Assembly: GCA_028753945.1 (NCBI GenBank) | Contig: JAPNXP010000012.1 | Location: 5,168,501 to 5,232,500 of the forward strand | Direction of reading: 5' to 3' | Source: Hexactinellida sp. DTS-2022 | Taxonomy: Eukaryota > Porifera > Hexactinellida | Length of the DNA: 64,000 nucleotides | In this document: positions 38,173 to 46,823 of the stretch, in pieces | Layout of the letters: each line of letters begins with the position of its first letter | How positions within the stretch are numbered: position 1 is the first letter of the stretch | Translations under genes and position numbers: made by a program | The notes under the pieces: generated by a model | What the model was told of the DNA's origin: nothing | Database searches by the model: none | What the model saw: only the letters and a program-made list of their open reading frames with translations

Positions 38173-40285
38173 CTACGAACATTCTAAGAGGTCTAAACTC
38201 ATTTCCTCCGAGCCTAGCGACGCGTTACGGCTAGTCTCAGCTGTATCTACGAACTCAGGGGCGGGGACGGGGGCATCGGAAAATGGCAGCGGTTGATGCT
38301 GTAGTTCTTCCAAAGCGTAGTTGAGCATGAGATTGGTGAACTGGTCGTTGATGTTCTCATTCAGCACGCTCTCACATAGAGAGACCGCCTTATCGTACTC
38401 GGCTTGCAGCAGATATACGTGAGCTATGGAGCTCATGGTGGAGGGCGTGTTAGGCTTCAGTCTGAGAGCCCGCTTGTAGAAAGTTAATGCGTCTTCGTAG
38501 GCGCCTAGCTTCCGGTAGGTCTGTCCCAGGTTGAAGAGAATCACCTCCCACTCAGTGCAGCACTTCTCCCCGTTCTCCAGCGGGGACCTGTTCAGGGACA
38601 TGCGGAAGAACTTCTCCGCCATTATGTAGTTACCTATACAGCAATGTGTTAACCGGCACTGTACACGCATTAGCAGCACCTGTGTGGTAGTATAGCACGC
38701 CTATCTCCTGCAGCAGAACCGGGTCGTAGGGCGCTATCGCCTTGGCTTGCTCCAGAGAGTGAGCCGCGTAGTTGTAGCTCCCGGTCAGCATGTACTCCAG
38801 TCCGATGTACATCTTCGGCAGGTGGCATCCCTTCATGACAGTGGCTGCTATGGAGTAGACAGATATCGCGTGGTCGCGCTCCCCCTCGATGGCCAGAGAC
38901 TGTCCGCAGGCCAGCAGAGCCTGTCCGAACTGTTTGTCCAGAGAAGTTGACTTCTTGAACATCCGCCTCGCCTCCTCCTGCCGCCCGACGCAGTAGTAGT
39001 AGCAGCCGGCGGCGTACCAGGAGAGCGCGCTCTCGGGACACCCCTCCACCAGGCGGTGTCCGATGCGGTAGAGCTCCGCTTTCTTCTTCAGCTGCACCGA
39101 GGTGGCCAGGTGCATGAGCAGCGCGCGCGAGTGGAACGGGTCGTCCTGCAGGATGCCGGTCGTGATGCGGTAGGACTCCTCGACTTCGTATATGTTGTTC
39201 AGTCGCTCTGCCTTTATCACCAACAGGTCCGCGTTGTCGCGGAGAGCGGCGAACCGGTCGGGGGGCGTATCGGAGGAGGCCGTGTGGATCTGACTTAGCA
39301 GCACTGTGTGCACCAGGTCTCGGAAGTCCTTGGACGGTAGCTTCTGTAGATACGGCTTGAGGGATTTCTCCACGTCTGCCTGATAACACTAGTCACTCAG
39401 CTATCAGATCAGAGAATAGGGATCTCACCTTTCGCTCGATGCTGGCTTCCCGTCTGTTGAGATTCTCCAGCGCCTCGTAGCACATAGGGTTGTACTGCAG
39501 AGCCTTTCTGTAGTGCTCCACTGCACTCTCGTACTTCTCCGTCTTCTCCAGAGAGCTCCCGTAGATGAGGTGGCACTCGGACCGCAGATCTCCGATCGGA
39601 CACCCCTTCCAGGGGGCCGTGTTGGGGTAGACCGAGGGCGGGAAGTCGTCCTCTACCGCTGGCTCCAGCAGGGAGATCACCTGCATCAGAATACAGTAAA
39701 TAATACACTTATACCAGTAATTCAGTTATATATGGTATACAACTTTGTTATGGTTGGTACAGTTAGTACAGTTTCAACTTGGGTTTCATTCAGGCGCGTA
39801 ATTTTGAAAGGAAACTTGTCTGGGGAAAATTTTTAAAAATTGAGAGATGCTCCTATAGCCGTAACAAATTGAGTATTTTAGGCGCGTGTGAGCGAACTGA
39901 AACTTAATCTAGGCGCGCCGAAATTTTCCTAAATAAAAGCCTGGTATCAACCTGACCAGTTAATCTGACTTCTAGGCCAGGCTTGGTATCTCACCTCGCT
40001 CCAGTGAGAGCAGTTAGCGTGAGCTCTGGCAGTCAGATACACGAACACGAGGTGCTCCTTGCCCAGCTCGCTCCACTTTCCGTTGGAGAGGAGGTGCACC
40101 ACTCGCTGGTACTCCCCCGAGTGCAGGAGACACTGAATGAAGTAGTACACGTCCTCGGGGGCCTCCCCGCTCAAACTGACAGCTTTGTCTGCCCAGAATG
40201 TGGCAGAGGTGTACATGTGTTTGGACAGGTAGTCCTGAATCGCGGCCCGCAGATGGCCAAGCGTAGTGCTCTCTTTCTGGCTCAT
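38173..40285 (-). CDS. CDC16: CDC16 (APC6), TPR subunit of the anaphase-promoting complex, four exons
   Basis: Scaffold TPR protein of the APC/C ubiquitin ligase. Exons 40285-39995, 39680-39429, 39379-38665 and 38633-38173 join with consistent phases and give 572 residues (human 620). Family stretches include YTSATFWADKAVSLS near the start, CYEALENLNRRE, DDPFHSRALLMHLATSV, ALSWYAAGCYYYCVGR, ATVMKGCHLPKMYIGLEYMLTGS, the TPR FNLGQTYRKLGAYEDALTFY, and STMSSIAHVYLLQAEYDKAV. I use the ATG at 40285. The last intron is only 31 bp, from donor GTACAG to an acceptor ending TATAG, which is very short. Confidence 0.93.
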
Positions 40286-40617
40286 CGCGTAAAGCCAGTT
40301 TGCTAAGGAACCCAAGATACGGGATTTAGTTGTTTATACCCAGGTTTCAACTATCAAATTATATTTTAAAATCCGGGTTTCAGCCATTATATCTATTTTT
40401 AAAGGACTCTTAACCTTTGACGGATTTCTGATGAAGTCTTATACGAGTATTAATTAATATTAATAGCCAGGTAACAATTACTAAACATATTCTTTCAAAC
40501 AAACAAGGGACAAATATGTTGCTATACGACTGCTCTTACAGACTTTCTAACAATTAGGAACTACAAACTACAAACTGGTCTGCACTAGAGAGCTAGTCAT
40601 AAGAACGCTACACTCTC
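40286..40617. other. Intergenic region FAU-CDC16
   Basis: About 330 bp, AT-rich, between two genes on the minus strand. No element is identified. Confidence 0.5.
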
Positions 40618-41025
40618 TTAGGTGGAGTTAGAGTTCGGGCCCTTGGGCCTTCCTCCGGTTCTGGCCACCTGCTGCTGGAAGCGACGCTTGTATTGCTCGC
40701 GCCGCTTAGCGCGTCCAGTCTTGGACTTGGGCTTGTCCTGCTTCTCGACTTTCGGAGTCGCATTCTTGACCTTCCCAGCCCGCGCCAGGGACCCGTGCAC
40801 CTTTCCGCCGGGCAGTTTCCCGCAGAGCTGCACGTTGCTCTCGTGACTAACTCCGTGGTCGGCCAGCAGCCCCTCGGTCAGGGGCGCGCCCCCGAAGAAG
40901 AGAGAGAGACTCTCCTCCGGGACGCGAGTCTCCCGGGAGATTATCTCCAGGAGCTCGGAGACAAGGGAGTCCTTGCTAATATCGATTACATGTGTGACTT
41001 CTGCTGACTGTACAAACACTTGCAT
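40618..41025 (-). CDS. FAU: FAU: ubiquitin-like FUBI fused to ribosomal protein eS30
   Basis: Precursor of 135 residues. Residues 1-74 form a diverged ubiquitin-like domain ([16 protein letters not shown] start, matching the MQLFV start of human FUBI). It ends in LPGG, the processing site, followed by eS30 beginning [12 protein letters not shown] and ending [14 protein letters not shown]. eS30 is a small-subunit ribosomal protein released by cleavage after the Gly-Gly. The start at 41025 is the ATG that aligns with other FAU proteins; upstream extension would need TTG. The coding sequence has no intron. Confidence 0.96.
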   Translation of the reverse strand: MQVFVQSAEVTHVIDISKDSLVSELLEIISRETRVPEESLSLFFGGAPLTEGLLADHGVSHESNVQLCGKLPGGKVHGSLARAGKVKNATPKVEKQDKPKSKTGRAKRREQYKRRFQQQVARTGGRPKGPNSNST

Positions 41026-41604
41026 GAGTTGAGTGGGAATCGACAATAACGTATTATGAGGTGGATAAATAGAATCGACTAGTTGAGTATAATGTGTAAT
41101 GTATAGAGATAATAGAAACTATAGTATAATAAAATAGATTCTATTTATAGTAGTATATAGATTGTCTCCCACACATTCTATAATAAGAACTAATTAATTA
41201 AAAGATATTTTTAGATACAATTCATAGAAAATTACAATTAATTAATTAAATGAGCAATCACCCAATCATGAGTTTCAAAAAACTTCTAATAGAACAATCA
41301 GAGCCTTTTAAATTTGAGGAGCGGAAGCTGGAGTGCACTCCAAATTTTCAGGAGCGCGCTCCCTTTTCCCTTTTATCAATTTACTAAATCGTTACCTTAC
41401 ACGCACGTACAATCACACTATATAAACTAGGTATAATTTGGTACGTAATATTCATAGATGGTGTAATAATATAAGTTTCATGAGGTTTCCGCAGTTTTTA
41501 AGCGCAAATCAGAGTTAGTTAACTAGAGAAATATCTTTGTTTATCTAACACATTTTGTACATAAGAAATGAAGGAGCGCAAAGTGAGCACGCTCCTTTTT
41601 ATGA
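41026..41604. repeat. AT-rich spacer with ggagcgcgctcc inverted repeats
   Basis: From about 41318 to 41640, several copies of the palindrome ggagcgcgctcc and its relatives (gaggagcggaagctggag, ctggagtgcactcc, gaaggagcgc, aggagcgcggagcgggagcg) stand out against the AT-rich flank. They read as the ends of one or two non-autonomous DNA elements. The right-hand group overlaps the last codons of the gene at 41605-43460. The superfamily is uncertain; hAT-type ends of this kind are known. Confidence 0.55.
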
Positions 41605-43460
41605 TTAGGAGCGCGGAGCGGGAGCGCGCTCCAAAAAATGAGGAGCGCTTATTGCTCTGGAAACAATCAAATAATATACAAATATAGGAAAATATAAAAT
41701 AAAAGCAAATTTACACAAGTTCAAAACTGTACCATGCCATCTAGTTATTGATAAAAACATTTTGAATGTTTGGAGCGTTTCAAATGCTCTCAGAAGGAAC
41801 GCATGTTCTGGCACATGTAACATGATCAGCTGCTGTTTAGAGTTCAAACAGGCACCAAATATAGGGGCTTGACTGACACTATCAGGCTGTTTAGTAGCCC
41901 CACCCGACTGCATCCTCTTGAAAGGCTTGAAAAGGATTGATTGAATCATTGACCCGCGGTTTGTGCTTTTATAGGTCCATTTGTGCTGTCTGTCCCCACT
42001 GTCAGAATACACATAGAAAGAGTACAGGTTTTCAATAGTTTCTTCAGTCGCTTGTTTGTCTTTAGTTGGTTTGGTATCAGTTGTTCTTTTCACTGTGCAG
42101 ATAATAAGATTATTCTCTTCATCAACAAGCAGCATACTAAGCACGTTATTGAGATTAAGAGCGATTATAGACTTTACTACTTCGCCATTCCAGTTGAATA
42201 CCTGCAAAGCAAACACACTGTTTTGGTACAGAACATAAAACTGTGTCATTTCATGGGAACTCCCAACTATTTTCACATCTAGAGCTACAGTGAAGTCCTT
42301 TATATGAGGCGAGTGCAACTCAATCACCCCATCCCCATCGCGCTTAATTACATCCAGTGAATCGAAATATATGCACTCAGTCCATAGCCTGTGATAGTTT
42401 TCATAAATGCAGAGAGTGAGTGTGAGAGCAGCGCTCCTAGCCACGTCAATGGGCCGGGTGTAGAACTCGTTATAAGGATGATCCGATCCTACAGTTATAG
42501 TTTTGACTGCCTTGCCAGTGGAAGGGTTTAGCTTGAAGAGACGGAACTGCTTGCATTTCAGCTCTAAAGAGATAAATCCATGAGAGCGTAATGCTAAATA
42601 ATTAACCGTGTGGCCGAAGTAAGTAACGAGTCAACCATACTAGAGTGTAAAATTACACTTTAATATGCCTTAAATTACTAGTGCTGATTATCTAATTTAC
42701 CTATAATGAAGAGGTACTCTCCAATGAAGGAAAAGAACAATATCTTATCTTCCATTGGCAGCGCTATCTGGGAGAGATGCTTGCCCTGACTGTTGTACAC
42801 CTGAATACGCTTATTCCCAGAGTCCGCTATGTAGATGTGATCTGTTTTCGGCTGAATAGTGAGCCCTGTTGGTTTGTAGACCTGAGTCCTCTCACTCCCA
42901 GGGGCCACGTTCTCCCAGAGCAGCTCTCGCTTCCTCCTGTGGAGGTCCAGGATGTCTTTGCCTTCACACACGAAACATAGGTTTTCAATAGCGCTCTCGC
43001 ACTCACTCATGTTCCATCTTAAGTACTTGACTATGTTTAACTGCTTCTCTAATCTGGTTATCTGCCCTTTTATAGTTTCTAGAGACACGGCCAGGGTGGC
43101 ACCCATTAGCGGATCCTTCATGCTATCTTCTAGATTCGATTTTGTGTTGTAGAGGGTAGTCAGCTGATTTCTCATATTCTCAGATCCAATTTCAGCAGAA
43201 TCGCTCTTCTCCAACAATTCGAGTATAGATCTCTCTCTTTCATCCAATTTTTTGCGAATAATATCAAAGTTTTCTTTCAATTCTTTCTTCTGTGATTTAA
43301 TAATTGAAACCTTAAGTTCTTGGCTAGAAACTTGAGAAGCTTCATCTGTTTGGTAAAGGAGTACATTAGATGACTCAATTTTGGGGTAAAGAGTTCCACA
43401 GTTTTCGGCTGATTGCAACTCACTAGAATAGGCTGGAGGCTCTGGATAAGATTCTGCCAT
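41605..43460 (-). CDS. Coiled-coil/NHL-type propeller protein, two exons
   Basis: Protein of 582 residues from exons 43460-42701 and 42593-41605, joined in phase 1. Not assignable to a named gene. Residues about 45-165 are a long coiled coil (SIIKSQKKELKENFDII, KSNLEDSMKD, KGQITRLEKQLNIVKYL). From residue 185 onward there are propeller-like blades, the clearest being PTGLTIQPKTDHIYIADSG with NKRIQVYNSQGKHLSQI, the NHL signature. No RING, B-box or other catalytic domain is visible. The last ten or so residues (FLERAPAPRS) lie in repeat-derived sequence. It resembles the nested gene at 25687-26985 in layout. Confidence 0.75.
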
Positions 43461-43805
43461 TAAACTATACAAATCACCTGCTAATGAATGATGTATCAAA
43501 ATGCAACAAAAAACTATTAATTACATGAATCCACAAAGATAAACAATTAATTAACTGTTATATACATATCACGGTAAAAATTAAGACAATGTTAAATTAC
43601 AAAAATAGATTGCTAGAATGGAATATGTACATGTCCAGATTGTAAATAATGTCAATAATTATAATAAAAATATACGTATGTAGATAAATTAAGCAGATAT
43701 CTATTGAGAAATATTTAAACTGGTGAAAATTGTAATAATTAATAAGTGATATATTACCTTGTATTTATGTATTATAAATTCCAAAATCCAAATTCAGTTC
43801 CACAG
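43461..43805. other. AT-rich intergenic region
   Basis: About 345 bp of AT-rich sequence between two minus-strand genes. No element is identified. Confidence 0.5.
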
Positions 43806-44330
43806 TTAATCGATATTATTATTCCACGCGTGTGGGTTAACAAAAGACGGTTTTGGAATTAGTACGAACGGATGTTCTATGAGCCACAGCTCGTAAGCCT
43901 CGGCTGCCCTTAGTCTAGACGCACGTATAATCTCGTGCCTGTCCTCTTCTGCCCGCTTGTTCTCGCTAGCAGCTAGCCTTTCAGCCTCGTCTTTGGAAGC
44001 AGTCCATTCGCGAAACTTCTCTCTCGATTTCGCTTCCTTTGACTTATCCTTTCGCTCGGTTTCGCTGCGCACTTCGCACTGGAGGCTCCCCCTCTCGTCC
44101 GCTCTCCTCTCCAGCTCCCGTCTCTTCCCACACAGCCACTTAGAGTAGACCTCCTCCCTCCTCTTGTCCCGCTTCCTTTCGTTCTCATACCGGAGCTTCT
44201 CCCGATGTTTGAGTAGATCTGTCTCTCCTTCTTTCCGCAGACTGGCCCGCTGCTGCTCGATTGCCTTCTTCAGAATCCATTTCTCCCACGGGTCATTAAT
44301 GGGGCCAATAATCCCACTCGTCTCGCTCAT
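43806..44330 (-). CDS. Charged coiled-coil protein, CCDC34/MAP9-like
   Basis: Protein of 174 residues, almost all charged helix. Tryptophan-centred motifs recur: DPWEKWILKK, VYSKWLCGKRRE, FREWTASKDEAE, AYELWLIEHPF. Repeated W-x-x-x/WL-x-x-K motifs in a Lys/Glu/Arg helix recall CCDC34 and the C-terminus of MAP9, which act at microtubules and cilia; this is a weak family call. The ATG at 44330 follows a pyrimidine-rich tract ending in TTAG only two bases upstream, so a 5' splice event is likely. The upstream neighbour (NADAR protein) ends 139 bp away. Confidence 0.55.
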   Translation of the reverse strand: MSETSGIIGPINDPWEKWILKKAIEQQRASLRKEGETDLLKHREKLRYENERKRDKRREEVYSKWLCGKRRELERRADERGSLQCEVRSETERKDKSKEAKSREKFREWTASKDEAERLAASENKRAEEDRHEIIRASRLRAAEAYELWLIEHPFVLIPKPSFVNPHAWNNNID

Positions 44331-44469
44331 ACCTAACAAACAACAACAACAACAACATTTCTATCAAGCTGGATCTAAGCGTTAACACACTTTAACAAGT
44401 TTACTGTACTAGTCTAGTTCCAACAAAGATAAGTCTGAATTAAACAAAATAAGAAGTGATAGAATTCTG

Positions 44470-45699
44470 TTAATATTTAGTGCTCGAGTGAAGTGATTTG
44501 AGGAATAGGGAATTGAAATATTCCCTTGGGAACTGAATGCTGTTTCTGAATGGGAAATTCAGACTTGGGTATTTATACGTGTCCAGCTTCTTCTCTTCAA
44601 ATCGGAACTCTTTTCTCAACAGCATCAGGATCTTTCCGAGGTAGTTCTTTCCCCTCTCGCTCTTGCCACACCCCCAGAAGGTCTCGTCCTGGTTGCTGTA
44701 CATCAGATACGCATTCTTTGTTCCCAGCAGAACCAACTTAGTGTCCGGATGATTGTTGAACTTCATCTTGAGTCCCGTGTACATAATGCCGATCCGCTCC
44801 TCCTTGAAGCTGCGCCGCACCAGGAGCTTCAGCAGTCTGTCTTCGTAAACCAGTTTTCTCAGTTTAGAGAAACTGGTCTGGAGGATCAAGAACCGGTCCA
44901 AACACCGGAATTTCCGCGACTGATAGAAGTGCTCCACGGAGGGCCACGCGAGGCCCCCGTGAGAGAAGCCCTCGTCGCTGGAGGGCAGCAGCAGCGCCAT
45001 GTCGCTAACCTCGCTGTTTATGTGCGTTATGCTAGCCGGGTAGATCTCCCCGTTACGGATGCTCGTGTTGAAGTCTTCGTTCAGGTTCTCTTCGGTTAGA
45101 TTCGGATGCAGACCGGAGCCGTAGCTCTCCTCCAGGAGCAGCGTCACCCGCAGCTCGCTGCGCACGTGAGTGAGCATCTTCCCGAACAGGTTAGCGCCGG
45201 TGCCGTCCGTGCCATCAGACAACAGCTGATCCATGGCGCTGTGGTAGACTATCTTCTTGCTGCTGGTGCGCAGCAGGAGCGCGGTCAGCTCGGGCTGCGT
45301 CTGCAGAGAGAAGTGAGCGGCGACCGCGCGCAGGAGAGACGCCTGTCCCTCGGGCGAGAGCGAGTGACGGGGTTGCCGGATAGAGTCCGCCATGTACAGC
45401 ACAGAGTCCGCGCCTATTAGGGAGCGGATGTACTCGCTGTGCTCGGGAATAAGCAGCGAGTAGTAGAGATGGACCAGGGATTGCCAGAAGAGACCCCGGT
45501 ACAGGAAAGGATTGCCGTCAGACTTGGGGGAAAGTAGGTTGGTGTCAGTGATTACGTAGTAGCATGAGCTATCAAGGAGCTCTTTGTAATCATTGTTGTT
45601 GTTGTTGCTGTTGTTATTGTTGTTGTTGTTATTGTTGTTATTACGGGATAATGCAAAGAGCTTTTCACTCGGATAGTGTCTTGGGATGCTGTCACTCAT
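44470..45699 (-). CDS. Tandem NADAR-domain protein
   Basis: Single-exon protein of 409 residues. NADAR domains (YbiA/DUF1768) are N-glycosidases acting on ADP-ribose-type substrates, including guanine-linked ADP-ribose on nucleic acid. Two copies are visible. The second (residues about 240-365) is canonical: WPSVEHFYQSRKF with its glutamate, FWGCG, then RGKNYLGKILMLLR. The first (about 45-185) has FWQSLVHLYYS, with valine where the glutamate should be, and GTGANLFGKMLTHVR. An asparagine run of about 17 residues precedes it, encoded by AAT/AAC repeats. The physiological substrate in animals is unknown. One copy looks catalytic and the other structural. Confidence 0.8.
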   Translation of the reverse strand: MSDSIPRHYPSEKLFALSRNNNNNNNNNNNSNNNNNDYKELLDSSCYYVITDTNLLSPKSDGNPFLYRGLFWQSLVHLYYSLLIPEHSEYIRSLIGADSVLYMADSIRQPRHSLSPEGQASLLRAVAAHFSLQTQPELTALLLRTSSKKIVYHSAMDQLLSDGTDGTGANLFGKMLTHVRSELRVTLLLEESYGSGLHPNLTEENLNEDFNTSIRNGEIYPASITHINSEVSDMALLLPSSDEGFSHGGLAWPSVEHFYQSRKFRCLDRFLILQTSFSKLRKLVYEDRLLKLLVRRSFKEERIGIMYTGLKMKFNNHPDTKLVLLGTKNAYLMYSNQDETFWGCGKSERGKNYLGKILMLLRKEFRFEEKKLDTYKYPSLNFPFRNSIQFPREYFNSLFLKSLHSSTKY

Positions 45700-46056
45700 A
45701 ATACTGTTTATGAACTCAGAAATTATAAATACATTCGACGCCGCTTAATTAATCGGGTCACTTTAGTCCGAGGATAATTTGGCCCAATTTACCGAAATAT
45801 TACAAACCAAACCGAATTCCGTTCCGTAATTTCTTTGAAATTTTGACCACATTAAGCGGAGTCTACTCTATACTACCAACTATTGTAATAATTATAAGTT
45901 AAATATTTTATGAACCAATAGAGATATAGTTACAAAGCATACAAATAAAAGCTGATCCAATACCTAGTCTATTCAGAGAACACTCAGATATCATAGCTTG
46001 GTAAAACGAACAAAAGTATATTAGATACAGACACAACTCACACGCTATAACAGCGC
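45700..46056. other. Intergenic region TPD52-NADAR with possible MITE
   Basis: AT-rich spacer. A possible element spans about 45735-45867, with ends gacgccgcttaattaatcgg and, reversed, gactccgcttaatgtggtc. No gene is seen. Confidence 0.45.
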
Positions 46057-46716
46057 CTACACCGCAGCGGGCTCGTCGGGCACCAGCTGTTCCTGCTCGG
46101 GCCTGCCCCCCTGCTGCTCGGCAGTGGACCCCTGCTTGGCTACGTTATCGCGGAAATTGATCGTAGCACTCCGCATGCGGCCCCAGGCGCTCTGGATGGA
46201 CTCGTTCTCCTTTAACGCGTCTCCGGCCTTCTTGAAGGCGTCGCCTGTTTTGCTGCCTGCCGTCTGTATCCCGACAGAAGCCTTTTCGCTAGAGGTCGAG
46301 AGGGAATCCATGGTCTTCTTGTAGCTCTCGCTGGTGGTGACGTTGTCCTTCCACTTAGTGAGGGTCTCTCCCGTTTTCTTGTAGCGCTCCGACTCCTTAA
46401 CCTGCTGCCACTTATCGTTCATGCTGCGGAGGCTGTAGTTGAGGTTCTCCCGCATCTCCGTGAACGGGGTTATCCCGAGCTCCTGCTTAACACTGGCCAG
46501 CTCTCTCTCCTTCAGATAGAGTTTGGCGCGCAGCTCGTTAACCTCGTCAGTCAGCTGGAGCTGCTTCTTGCGCATGCCCTCTCGCTGCAGCTCCTCCATA
46601 GTGGGCTCCAGCTGGGGCTCGTAGGCGGGGACAGCCCGCGGCTTGGGGGGCGCCTCCCTCTCCTCAGGGGGCGCATCCGTCTTCGGGGAAATCTCCGCAG
46701 CGGTAGACTCTGCCAT
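46057..46716 (-). CDS. TPD52: TPD52-family protein
   Basis: Single-exon protein of 219 residues of the tumour protein D52 family, small coiled-coil proteins linked to vesicle traffic and lipid droplets. The coiled coil is about residues 38-85 (EELQREGMRKKQLQLTDEVN, KLYLKERELASVKQELG). Typical downstream motifs are NYSLRSMNDKWQQVKESERYKKTGETL, KASVGIQTAGSKTGDAFKKAGDALK and the terminal IQSAWGRMRSATINFRDNV. The ATG lies a few bases after a strong acceptor-like tract (tgtgtcttctcactag on the coding strand), and SUGP1 ends only 107 bp upstream. Confidence 0.93.
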   Translation of the reverse strand: MAESTAAEISPKTDAPPEEREAPPKPRAVPAYEPQLEPTMEELQREGMRKKQLQLTDEVNELRAKLYLKERELASVKQELGITPFTEMRENLNYSLRSMNDKWQQVKESERYKKTGETLTKWKDNVTTSESYKKTMDSLSTSSEKASVGIQTAGSKTGDAFKKAGDALKENESIQSAWGRMRSATINFRDNVAKQGSTAEQQGGRPEQEQLVPDEPAAV

Positions 46717-46823
46717 TCTAAGATCTAGTGAGAAGACACAAATCAGTCAGAATAAAATAAATATTAAAACAATAAACTTTAAATATTTAATTAATATCAA
46801 CAGTGCACGCTGTTAATAGCCAG

